Source: Lunularia cruciata
Lineage: Eukaryota > Streptophyta > Marchantiopsida > Lunulariales > Lunulariaceae
Direction: 5' to 3'
NCBI GenBank assembly: GCA_948567375.1
Contig: OX419757.1
Span: 59,706,001 to 59,770,000, forward strand
Length of the DNA stretch: 64,000 bases
The notes under the pieces were generated by a model. It was not told the origin of the DNA. It made no database searches and saw only the letters and a program-made list of their open reading frames with translations. The translations under genes were made by a program, and so were the position numbers. Of this stretch, positions 12,671-23,351 are shown in pieces (position 1 is the stretch's first letter; every line of letters begins with the position of its first letter).

Positions 12671-15600
12671 TATTGTAGCTTGTAGAAAAGCTTGCACAAA
12701 AGTATATTTTGTAAAGAAAAATAGGATAGCGGAATTAATCTTATTAAAAGTGAAGGATGATAACTTTGTTGGATAGCTTGCCCAAGCATCAACTCAATGC
12801 AGATCTGTACTTTATCAATGGTTTGATGATCTTTCAAACAACATTACAAGATAGTGCAAAATGTTGAAGCAAACACTCAAGTAGATTACTTTAATAAAAA
12901 AGAAGTATATGATTAATAAAAATGCAGAAATTGGAGCTAAGAACCCTTGTGTGATAAGCTATGTTTAACTTGTTTTATTAAATTTAGCAAAAAATATTTG
13001 TAAATGTGAGGATTTATTGCAAATATTTGTTGTATTGTACAAAAAAATAATTTTACAAACTCATCAAGATTTTCCATTCCTTAGTGTTGGGAATTGTAAT
13101 GATATAATATCCTTTTATTTTCTTATCTTTGGTTTGTCTCTACTCTTATCTTTTTCTACCAGGTTAGATTAAATTGAGTATTATCTTGCTTATTTAGTGC
13201 AATAAGTACTCCACCAAATTGTCTGTTCATAATGCTCTATACCTAAGAACGTGATTTAGTTTATCTATATTTTGGTTTATTTGCAGAGGATCCAAACCGT
13301 AAACTATACGTGTAAAGAAGAAACAAATGCAGGAAAGATTGAATTGGCTAAACACCAAGGAAAGGAAAATACTAATGGAAATGACAAGAGATATATTGAT
13401 ATAGTTATAGATGATATGGACTAAAGCCAAAATTGCACTGCCACACTCCTTATCTCCTCCACAAACATACACCAAAATTTTGCAAGGTAGAATGCAAATG
13501 GTTAATGCACTGATCTATAACGACCATACCTTACAAATAAAAACGTTTTTCATGCATAAGACATAAAAATAAAATAAAAACTAAAACTAAAACAAATAAA
13601 TCTATAAGAATGTATATATACGTCTACTAATTTTACTTATCTCATAATTCTTGGCATAGTTAAAATCATAACAGTAGTTCGGATCGACTACTTCCATTCT
13701 TCAGAGTGAAAATCAGTTGCTCAATTTTATCTTCTGGAATTCAACATTACACCATGAGTATGTCTCTCGTGGTATGATCAAGACAGAGAAAAGAGTATGT
13801 CTTGAAGCTCTTATGTCTCTAGTTCTTGATAACGAACGAAACGCAAGATACAAAGACACTTTTACCTTGGACAGCTTCGATATGCTCTTCGGTAGGGCTC
13901 TAGCTTCTCCTTGAAACATTTCAATTACAAAAACCGGACGATCGAGTATACAACCATCATTGAACTGATAGATTGCTTATGTTCTATACGGGGAAAGAAA
14001 ACCATGGTCTAGAGCATGGTGGGAGCTAAGAAGTGCTCTTGAAAGTGACTCTTGTGCGTCCATAATGTGACTCAAGAACTTCCCTTCCATCATCAGCATC
14101 GTGATAGATTGGATAGACGACGTTGGAGTATAGTTTTCTATTTTTATAGGGGCTGCGGGCATGTGCATTTACCCACCTTCTAGATGCCATGGTTCTGCTT
14201 GTTTGGACGAAAAGTCTGGCTTTACAGCTGATTGTTGGCTGTGTAGTCTAGAATAATGGATTGCGAGCAACTATTCACGCAACAGACTTGTCTAGCTAAG
14301 TTAAAGCTCAACCTCTCGTTCGAAGCTATGGAGCAGTGCAAGTTCATCAGACGAACCTTCATCAGCCATGTCCAGTAGTGAAACTCGACACGACTAACTC
14401 GAGAGACTGAAGGGATAAAAGAAACTTTTGTGTAAACTCTTTGTTTGTTTACGAATGTCGTTGAAAGTATAACCACTATTGCTGTTATATACGTTCCCTG
14501 CTCCCTATAACAGTGTTGAAAGTTTCCGCTAGACCACTTTCAAGGTAGTTAGTTGCAAGTCAGGTATAAAAGTTGTGGTACCTTCAATTTGTCGGGATAA
14601 GTTTATGATAGCATGATTTGACATGTTCGACGATCAGATGTCCGAAGAATAGTCAATAGGATTTGTCACGACATTCCGATATGGGCCATGAATCGCAAAT
14701 CATACAAGATCTTTTTTCCAAAGGCTGAGCTGAACTTGATGAACATGTACGCTCGGCTTTCAGGTATCCATGAGTTTTGATGCCTAAAGTGCACTCTGTT
14801 TGGGTTTGTTGGGAAGGTCTCTGCTCTTGAGTATCGGATTGAAAACCGCTCCGTGAAGCCTGTAGTGGAGATCTGCTCGGGTTTAAAAGGTTGCTTTGAT
14901 CTGCTAGTAGAGCATACTTTAACGGGTGCACTGATGATATGCAACCAACCTGGCCCAACAGAAGTGCATAGAGAAGTGATGGCCTAGTGACTCCTTTCTA
15001 AGGAAGTTGGAAGTGAATTTCAAATTATAAATATAACCAAATGTTAATCATTTCTCAATTTATGATGCTCTGTTACATTGCGAGTTTATTTTGGACTAAC
15101 CTGAACGAACGGAACGATCAATCACAGGGCTCCTGAGGTCACAGATTGCAGGGTGAAAGAAGCAGTTTTACAAGCCAGTCGAGCCGTCTACTGGCTTGTA
15201 TTGACATTGACCTCCTACGTGATTTAACTACTTTTGGTCTGGGATATTCTACATTAAACATGGTATCCTCACGCTTTGATTCCTTTGACTTCCGTCATCT
15301 CGTAACCAGGAAAATGGAGTAGTAATCCTGAAGGTTAAACATCCTCATCTACTGTACTGCCCAGCAACGAAGGTAAGCAGGCGGTATTCAGTAATTTATG
15401 ACTAAACTGTCATAAACTGCCGATGTCTGTGAGTAGAGATTCCCTGTTCACTGTCATGCTTGGTTCATTCTATTTTACAGTCAAAGCCCCTGCTGTGCAT
15501 GTTCGCAGATTCGCCTGCTTGGGGAACCCTGCTCAGACAAGACTTTGACGTTCAATGACCCGGTTGAAGTTTTTGACACCCTAAACTTATATTTGTCTTT

Positions 15601-15874
15601 GAGTTGGCTGTAATGGTCGTTATTTAGAACTAAACTTTTGTCGTCAACCAGATTGTGTACTGCAAAATTCAGTAGTTTGTGGAACGCACAGAGATAAGCC
15701 AATGTGGCGCATTCCAACTGGAAAACGTATTAACAGCGTACCAACTTTAAACCCCAGTTGTTGAAGTATGTCCAGTTAAAGCACTTCCAGTCGCTCACCA
15801 AGTTGCTGGTAACCTGTACCGGTTTATGTAATCAGGTGTGAACGAAACTCCCTTCACCTTAAGATAGATTCAAG
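12671..15874. other. Non-coding stretch
   Basis: No protein-like reading frame is supported on either strand. Composition becomes less AT-rich from about 13,700. A small perfect inverted repeat lies at 15,170-15,199. Short open frames at 14,653-14,958 and 15,481-15,717 have no recognisable motif. Confidence 0.5.
15170..15199. repeat. Small perfect inverted repeat
   Basis: acaagccagt (15170-15179) and actggcttgt (15190-15199) are perfect inverted 10-bp arms around a 10-nt loop. No U-tract follows, and no gene is adjacent, so its role is unknown. Confidence 0.6.
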
Positions 15875-15884
15875 GTGAAGAGAA

Positions 15885-15954
15885 AAGGGCGACCGCGTTT
15901 AAAACACGAAGGATGGGAAGACCCCATCGAGCCGTACATGGGTGAGACAAAAAT
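15885..15954 (-). mobile_element. Tail-only copy B of the non-LTR element family
   Basis: About 70 bp match the tail of the long element: gggcgaccgcg, acgaaggatgggaagacccc and gagccgtacatggg. The gatggg-aagac-cccatc hairpin is intact, while the ggggctaagcccc hairpin is missing because the copy is truncated before it. The flanks gtgaagagaa (15875-15884) and gtgaagtgaa (15955-15964) match at 9 of 10 positions and look like a TSD. The truncation point differs from copy A. Confidence 0.75.
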
Positions 15955-16648
15955 GTGAAGTGAAGGACGAAAATGACACCTCATGACAACCATACTACAG
16001 TATTATTATATCCCCCTCAGATATGGACGTCGTGTGTCTGACTGGTGGTTCTCATGGCTTCACCTCAACAGACCAGACCGCTTGTCGAACTGCTCATCCG
16101 GATCCATTAACTTTTTATCATAATCTCAATCCTGTTTGTAATCCAGTTCCAAGGTTTCATGCGCAATGCACAATTTCAGCCCACTTGTGCACCTAAATTG
16201 ACGTCTATGCTTGTGCCTCTTTGTACACCTAGTGAGTGCATGGTGTAAATGAAGTGAGTGTCTGAATTTTGACATTACCACCACGTGGGACCGACCGTTC
16301 CCGTTCTGGGTTGCTTTGTTCCCGACTCAGAGATAGACATTTTGGGGATTTCACCTCCCATGCAAAATTGACCAACTCTAAAACAGTTAGGGTAATTCGG
16401 GAGCAGTAAGATCCGGTTGACGTTAGTGCTATCCAGTAAGGCAGCACGAGGATCGGCCTGCCATGGGAGACATAGTTCATTCGGATGTAGGAGAAACTCG
16501 AATGCGTGAAACCTTTTGACTCAACAGCATGCAAGTGTGCACAAGGTCGTGCCAGTGCAGCCATCCGATCCAGCCATGTGCACCACCATCTTGGTATTCC
16601 TCAATCACACAGCTGTGTTCTTCGATGATTAAAGCTCTACTGTAGCCC

Positions 16649-16900
16649 CAGAGAACAAACCCCCCCTCATCGCTCTTTTTCCTACTGTAGTTAAAAGGCG
16701 ACCGCGTAGGAAAAACGAAGGATGGGAAGACCAGAGAACAAAACCCCCCTGCTCCCTCATCTCTCTTTTTCCTACTGTAGTTTAAAGGCGACCGCGTAGG
16801 AAAAACGAAGGAGGGGAAGACCAGAGAACAAACCCCCCCTGCTCCCTCATCTCTCTTTTTCCTACTGTAGTTAAAAGGCGACTGCGTAGGAAAAACGAAG
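16649..16900. repeat. 90-bp tandem repeat built from the element tail
   Basis: Each unit contains cagagaacaaa, a C7-8 run, ctctttttcctactgtag and aaggcgaccgcgtaggaaaa, then ggatgggaagac. The first unit lacks about 7 bp. Units are nearly identical, so the amplification is recent or maintained. The minus strand is open through the array, giving a threefold repeated peptide, but this is a by-product of the 90-bp period (30 codons). Confidence 0.85.
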
Positions 16901-17111
16901 GATGGGAAGACCCCATCAAGCCGTACAAAGGAGAGATAAAAAAGTAACATGGGGCTAAGCCCTAATAGAGTCTATATGAGAAATATGTCTTATCGCACCT
17001 AAAATATCCGAGTTATGCAAATTGTATGGTCTACACACAACGGGAGCATGAAAAAACGGCACTCTATGTGATTGCTCTCTTATGGATTGCACCAACCAAC
17101 CACTGCATTCT

Positions 17112-17229
17112 GTAGAACCATGGACACATGCTATCTAAAATATACTACCAAGTATGAGAGTGAAAGTGATGTAGAACCATGGACACATGCTGTCTAAAAT
17201 ATACTACCAAGTATGAGAGTGAAAGTGAT
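17112..17229. repeat. 59-bp tandem duplication
   Basis: gtagaaccatggacacatgc begins both 17112-17170 and 17171-17229; the copies differ at one or two positions. It duplicates the junction between the end of the element's ORF and its 3' untranslated region. Confidence 0.85.
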
Positions 17230-19477
17230 ATCCTAGTTCTCCAACAGTGTTCTGATTGATTCGTGTACAAGCCTACCAACAATGTTGATCGTTGAAGGTT
17301 GATCTTACAATAGATCCCTCGCCTTGACACACATCATTTCTTACCCCTATCTTGATCCAGTTCCATTTGCTCGGCTTATTTCTCGAGCTTTAGACTTTAT
17401 GTTCAAGGCAAATGTTCTTTTAATTTGTCAACAACTGCTTTACCTCCTATACGATAGTCTGTAGACTTTAACACTACAACACTACTGACTGATACAGTTC
17501 TTGCGTCTCTAGCAAACCATTTCATTTACTGAGCCTCAAAGACTTCTTCATGTCTTGACTTCAAGTTACAAAAGTTGAAATTTTGCATATTCGACAACGG
17601 ATATTTGAGAATAATTGCCATGCTTCGTGACTTTTTCAGTATGTTTCCATGCTTCTAGACGAATGATTGTCCTTGATCATTGTATGACTTTATTTCAAGA
17701 CTAAAAAACTTTAACCGTTCTGTTAGCGTCGTGGAGTAGTTTCAAAGTTCATTCCGATTATCGGATCTTTAAGGTGCTTTTGTGAACAAGGCATCTCCTC
17801 AGCGTCTGCACCTCCACTCGCTTTATTCACTTAGTGGAGTATCTCGCTAGTAAGCGAAACTAAAATTGGCTCCTTCCAACTAAGGTAGCAGTTGCACCGG
17901 AGTGTCTTACACTCAATCTTTAAGATCAACCTGGACACTTTGCTCTAAGAAAAGCAGGCCACTCTGACTATAAAGTTCAACAATGTGAGCTACCGTACTG
18001 AGAATCATCATCGAGACACAGATGTGTATGTCAACTTTATGCCTTCACCCTGACATTAAGGTGGTTTTCTCCTGGAATTATAAATCGTATAAACGCTAGC
18101 TTCAGTACGTCAATATGCTCTATTGATACATCTTAGATCTAGTTGAGGACTCCGAAATTGTCTTCCCAAGGTAGACTTACAGCCCTGCTATGTCATATAC
18201 TTTTTGATAGACCATTGGCTTGTATAGCATAGGTAATGTGCTCTACATAAGCATTGAATTATTACTCGTACTCGTCCAGCATTTGTAGTTGTGCATCGGA
18301 AAACGTTACAAAAGTGTAAGAATAAGGATATTTTGATTGAGATCATTATGAATACACACTATTAAGTAAAACGCACTGGAGAACTCTGAAGAAACGGTCG
18401 AAGAAGATCGACCAAGTGAAGTAGAGCCTACAAGAAGTCTCTATTTTGCGGTTACAAATAGGCAAACTATAGCATGCGTTGGTCCACCGCTGCTGTTTGT
18501 ATCAGTGATGCGTATGCGGGGATAAATGCTGAGTTCTTGGCACGTATAATTTGCGTGGTTCAGTTGTCCACATCCACTTGCGCGATAGCTCAATTCAAAT
18601 GCATGTATAAGAACACCTGATGGATACTGAAGATTTGCAGACAAATGCCTTTGCTCTGTACTTTACTTGAATGTCCATCGAGATACTGAGTGAGACTCAA
18701 GATTCGCCATCTATTTATGTTTACATTTATATTTATCTCTCTCTCGAATTTAGAAAATTATTTATTTATTTGTTATCACGCGAATACGACTCAACTCAAC
18801 ACAACAGGTGCATCGTCTACGTGGCACAAATTGCTTAATCCGATAACCTGAGGACTTCTTCTTGCCGTGAAAGATTTTTCCCTTAACTTCTACTATCGTA
18901 TCTAAACGGTTTAGATTGTTTAGTAGCCGGAGAGTAAACGATTTTTTATGAGTTAATTGATCTTAGGCATTCGACTAATGATTCTTGGCTTCTTCGCTTT
19001 CAGCTATAATGGAAAGCGGAACTGCATGCTTCAATATACCAGTCACGTAGTCGTGTACCTCGCACGGCTCGACTTCCATCAGCCTCTATACGACGAAAGT
19101 GAAAGATGGGACAAATCTTGGCTTGACGTTTGTCTTCTTTAACTCAATCATTTCATGCCGAATTCAAGAAAGGAAAAAGCCTCACGCTCATACGTTCGAG
19201 CTTTGTCCAGAGTTTCTAAAAATAATATGTTGTAAGGTATTATCTGTACCCCTTATTACCATATGATCTTATTACCTCTACGTACATTCGTCCTCGATTG
19301 ATGGAAAATTACTGAGATATCAGCTGCGGCTTCCATTTTTTACTGAGCAGATTGTGTCGAAGAGTCGTAGGAATTTGGCATAGCATACGGAAGACATCAT
19401 ACTTCAGGATAAAATGAGCAACTTGCATGCTATGTTTTTTTTTCTGGACCAATAAAGATCATGGCAATGCATTCTAT
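17230..19477. other. Non-coding stretch
   Basis: No supported gene. Base composition is intermediate, with many scattered stops in all frames. No RNA gene or terminal repeat was recognised. Confidence 0.5.
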
Positions 19478-19643
19478 TTATCCTGGACATAAAGGCGACC
19501 GGGTAGGATAACAAGAATGATGGGAAACCCCCATCAAGCAGTACAAGGATAAAACACAAGAGATAAAAAGGGGCTAAGTCCCCATTGTATTGTATTGGTA
19601 TTCGAAATCTGCCCTACAGCACGTAAAACCTCTTATCCTGGAC
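19478..19643 (-). mobile_element. Truncated copy D of the non-LTR element with 11-bp TSD
   Basis: ttatcctggac occurs at 19478-19488 and again at 19633-19643. Between them (19489-19632) lies a 144-bp tail fragment: aaaggcgaccgggtagg, the gatggg/cccatc hairpin with an altered loop, ggggctaagtcccc, and then gaaatctgccctacagcac from the 3' untranslated region. It sits immediately next to the 3' end of the long copy, and the last three bases of its right TSD (gac) are also the first three of the long copy's TSD. Two independent insertions therefore hit almost the same place. Confidence 0.8.
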
Positions 19644-19655
19644 GATCAAAGAGAA
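19641..19655. repeat. Left TSD of the long non-LTR element
   Basis: gacgatcaaagagaa, repeated exactly at 23337-23351, 3.7 kb away. Confidence 0.9.
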
Positions 19656-19760
19656 TAAAGGCGACTGCGTAGGAAAAATGAAGGATGGGAAGACCCCATC
19701 AAGCCTACAAGCGAGAGACAAAAAGGTAACATGGGGCTAAGCCCCAATAGAGTCCGTTTG
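19656..19760 (-). other. Hairpin-forming 3' tail of the non-LTR element
   Basis: In the RNA sense (minus strand) the tail reads through GGGGC-UUA-GCCCC (plus 19733-19745) and GAUGGG-GUCUU-CCCAUC (plus 19684-19700), then ends near CGCAGUCGCCUUUA. Both stems are kept in most copies. Structured tails of this kind are what R2-like reverse transcriptases recognise for target-primed reverse transcription. This role is inferred here from the repeated survival of exactly this segment in truncated copies. Confidence 0.65.
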
Positions 19761-19889
19761 AGAAATCTGCCCTACCGCACCTAAGATATCCGAGCTATGC
19801 AAGTCGTACGGTCTACACACAACTGGAGCATCCAAAGAAACATCACCTAATGTGATTGCTCTCCTATGGATTGCACCAGCCACTGCCCT

Positions 19890-22840
19890 CTATAGAGCAA
19901 TGTACACACGCTGTCTAAAGTAAGCTACAAAGTATGAGAGTGAGAGTGGTACCCCCTGACGCCTAACATGATAAGCTCTCGCGCACTCCCTGACAAATGT
20001 GTCAAATGCCGTGTCCATCGCTCCATATAACTCCAAGGCTAGACGAACAAAGAGGTGACCTCGCTGCATGCCCTTATACTTGGAGACCTTGTGACCTGCT
20101 GCTGCACTCGCCGCCCATCCATGGGGATGGGTAATCACTCCCTCCAAAATTGTATCCCGCGTAGGGTCCGTAACCATGACATCCGCTACTGTCACCTGAT
20201 CATCTCGGACCAAGTATAAGTCTGCCCTGACACGTGTTGTCTGCAACGCATACGAACGCTCCCTCCAAGCTAAGTATCCACTCTCTCGTGCCATAGCAAA
20301 CACTATGTCTCTAATGGCATCATGTGTAGCTATCCTCTGTCCTCCAAAAGGACACCGTGTCATGTGGACCGCCGCTGCATCTAGTGTGGAACCACACTCA
20401 CAAGTGAGTAGTGAAGATGCAGATGGGTGGACCAAACCTAGGTGAAACCTCATCGCTGTAGAGAAAGTAGCCGATGCGAGTCGGAAAGCCCTAATGCATG
20501 GTCGAGCTAGGATCCACGAGCCTGCACCCTTGCCAGAGCAAGAGCGTAGACGTGCTCTAGTAGCCTGAGGAATGGACGAGTCAACTAAGAGAGAATGTAG
20601 CGTATGCTCACACTGTCGCTCTATCAAGGAAGACTATAGACCTCTAGTCCAATCAGACAATAATGAATCAAACAATGGAAAACCCTCTCGTGCTCGTGGG
20701 GATAGACTATCTCTCGTCTGCCGCAATAACACCTGGAGAGAAAAGGGTCCTCCCTCCACCTCTGTCACATAAGTCTCCAAAACCGGCCTATCAGCAACCA
20801 CAAAACGAGAGGCAAGTAGGGGTGCCGAGAGAGCCCAACTACCCAAAAATGCTATAGGTGCCATCTCCTCCATAGAAAGCAAGCCAACCCCACCACATGA
20901 GATCAATAGAGCCGTCTGTCTACATGCCAAATCCCCTGTCACACACTCAAAAGTCCCTGGTTCAATAATATCACCAAAGACTCCCATAATCCTCCTATCA
21001 AATGCTCTCAAACGTGATAGGAAGGACGATGAGGGGGGAACTGTACGGATGAGGTAGGATGGTCAACGAGCAATACTGGAAGAGAGTATACCAAATGCCA
21101 CCTGCGGATCTCCTAGTAATGGAAGGTCATCCACATGGAGAACATCCTCTGCAAGGGCAGCGTCCAAGAAGCGTGTGACGAAATCCTTTGATCCTACTGG
21201 CACTCCAAGAACACAAAGTCCATCTGTGGATGTGATACACCCCTCTGGAAGCTCAAGGTGGGGAGGGATACCTAAAGGGGACCATGCCCTACACTTTGAC
21301 ACCTTGACTCTCAAGCCTACTAGATGTAGCTCGGTAGTCAAGTAGTCAAAGGCCTACCTAATCTGATCTACAGGGCATACGATATGTGTATCATCTGCCA
21401 AGGAGGGAAATACACAACTTGGCATGGCCAAAGTAGTAGATAGGAGAGCTCTAAAGTGAGCCATGGCAAATAAGGGCCCCCCCAAAGGATCTCCCTGTCG
21501 TGTACCAACAGCTGACTCCAAGACGGTGACTCCCTCTTGTGAACCACCATGCTGGTAGTAAAGGGAAGCAGGAGAGCCATAAAAAGACCGCACAAAAGGA
21601 ATGAGACTCGCCAAGGATCCACCAGCCTCCCTAAGCTCTCTAAAGATGGATGCATGTGAGACGCTATTAAAAGTGTTCTCAACATCCACCTGTAGGACGA
21701 CCCACTCCGGATGGATATCTAGGAGTGCTCTAATGCTTAGAGATATAGCCTCACATCCTCCTGGTGTAGCTACTCCAAACTGATGTGGACTAAGGTGCTG
21801 TCAAAAGTGAGAACAATGCTGAAGGACAATGGGTCCTTCTCAATCGCGAGAAGTCGACTAGCACCTAAGACCCGACTAACAGACATAGGAATGTCTCCTC
21901 TTGCTACTGCTGCAGCCACCTGAAACAACTCGGTAAAACCACTAGAAGGATCATCTGCCTGGAAGCAATCTCTAAGGTGCTCATAAACCATCCCTGACAA
22001 GCCTCCTGAAGAAAGGCGAGGGGCAGTGCACAATGCTTGTGCAAATAGCAACCTATCAAGACATAAAGGCTGCTCAGGCTGATAATCTAAGACCTCTAGT
22101 GGTAGTCCCTCTATAGGATGCAATGAGCGTAGGGAAGAGATGGTCTCATCAGTAGGGCTCGCTATAGACAAAGGGTGTAGCGCTCGTGCTGCTCTACTAA
22201 ACTCTCCCGCCTGACCCAATGTCCTACATCGTCGTAATCGAGTGGAATCTATGGTATCCTGTGGCGATGCCTGTCTCCTAAATCGTGTAGCCCTAACAAA
22301 CTCCTCCTGAAGCGCTGCCCAATCCCCCGCTCGAAATCAACAAAATCTAGCCGCCACCTCTCTATGCCCCGCACGTCCCCCTCTAGCATAACAAAGACAC
22401 CATCGAGGGAGTAGGAGGAATAGGAACCACGCTAACTCGTCCAAGGGATCACGTGCCAAACGATCCAGTGGTAGGCAAAAAGCCTGTCTAGCCTCATCAT
22501 GGAGTGTGCAGGGCAGCCTATGGAATAGACGTGGACATGGAAAACTAGTCTCAAATAACCCCAAAATGCAACCCGCCTGAGAAGCTAACCACTCCCACGA
22601 CTCGATCGGTATCCTTGAAACGATCAACAAAGGTATAGAAGAAGCATGCATAATCCCGAGTGTCACTGCAGTCGATGTGGTCGCTCGTCTCACGTGAGCA
22701 TCCCAAGTGGTCCAATCATAGTCCTTGTGCATCCTTCCCACATAGGTCTTTACCCCTTGCAAGGTAAAGCGTCGGTGACACGCCGGGCATGGTGTATCCC
22801 GACCCGCTCTAGGCAACCCCACATGGGAAGATGTAGCCAT
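19890..22840 (-). pseudogene. Non-LTR retrotransposon polyprotein (zinc finger, RT, CCHC, REL endonuclease), inactivated
   Basis: Starts at MATSSHVGLP (22,840; an in-frame Met also exists at 22,927). An N-terminal finger CPACHRRF...MHKD has its first His replaced by Tyr (22742-22744). Reverse transcriptase motifs: DVENTFNSVS with catalytic Asp at 21684-21686, GTRQGDPLGGPLF, and LADD at 21390-21398. Next comes CECG..H..C (20352-20402), a C-x-C-x9-H-x3-C knuckle. Then R-A-D (Asp at 20220-20222), VADVMVTDP (Asp at 20181-20183) and KVSKYKG (20070-20090), which fit a restriction-like nuclease core. In-frame stops lie at 22337-22339, 21354-21356, 21063-21065 and 20634-20636, with one frameshift between about 21,835 and 21,770. 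About 980 codons in total, so not functional as it stands. Confidence 0.8.
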
Positions 22841-23336
22841 GGCTAGCACAAGAATAATGATAATAACACATGATTCTCCTCTCCATATCTCCCCATATCT
22901 GCAAAACCACAACCCCTCACATCCCAACTCACATAAGAAACAATCTCTCCAAACCCTAAAATCTATAAACTCTCATAACTTTCAATTTCCATTTCCAAAA
23001 TTTTCAAATTAAATTCACATGGAACTTAATCATGAAAACCAAGATATTAGAAATGAAAATTTCCAACCCGTCACTCTCAATGTATAATGATCACTCTCAA
23101 CCCTAAAAAAGTTAAAAATCTTAGTAACTTTCTACTCCATTCTCCATAGTCTTCAATCTAGGTACCAATGGAACCGAAATTGAAAAACAAAGAGAATTGA
23201 CTATTCACTCAATTGCTACATGCTAGAGAACACTCAGGAATTATCAAAATTGTCTCACGTCTCTCCTTCTCCTCTCCCGTCTCCGCACTCTCCCGCAGCT
23301 CCCCCGATAAAAGGAGAAAGACATAAGACATTCAAA

Positions 23337-23351
23337 GACGATCAAAGAGAA
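23337..23351. repeat. Right TSD of the long non-LTR element
   Basis: Exact 15-bp copy of 19641-19655. Confidence 0.9.

Larger units (their letters stand above)
16649..17229 (-). mobile_element. 5'-truncated copy C of the non-LTR element with triplicated tail
   Basis: From right to left on the minus strand this holds the last roughly 20 codons of the element's ORF (SLSYLVVYFRQHVSMVL, compare SLSYFVAYFRQRVYIAL at the C-terminus of the long copy), its 3' untranslated region and the hairpin tail. The tail is present three times in tandem with a 90-bp period (cctactgtag begins at 16681, 16771 and 16861). The first two copies keep only the terminal part, ending at ggaagaccagag, and the third runs into the full tail. 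The right end also carries an exact-period 59-bp duplication (17112-17170 and 17171-17229). No TSD was identified. Confidence 0.75.
19656..23336 (-). mobile_element. Near-complete non-LTR retrotransposon with restriction-like endonuclease (R2-like architecture)
   Basis: A 3,681-bp unit flanked by a perfect 15-bp TSD. On the minus strand it has a roughly 500-bp 5' leader, one long broken ORF (22,840 to 19,890) and a roughly 230-bp 3' region ending in two small hairpins and ...gtcgccttta without a poly(A) tail. ORF order is N-terminal CCHH-type finger, reverse transcriptase, CCHC knuckle, then a PD-(D/E)xK-like nuclease. That arrangement is known from R2/NeSL/CRE-type elements, whereas seed-plant LINEs of the L1 and RTE groups use an N-terminal APE endonuclease. 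The match to this class rests on motifs that I can see, not on an alignment. Confidence 0.8.

Noticed and set aside
15481-15717. 78-codon minus-strand ORF
   Set aside because: No motif, no continuation, and no similarity to neighbouring elements.
16649-16900. CRISPR-like repeated pattern
   Set aside because: Only three long (90-bp) units without spacers, clearly built from a retroelement tail, in a plant nuclear context.
16477-16950. 157-codon minus-strand ORF with threefold repeated peptide
   Set aside because: The period is 90 bp (30 codons), so the frame stays open by chance; the DNA is an element tail, not coding.
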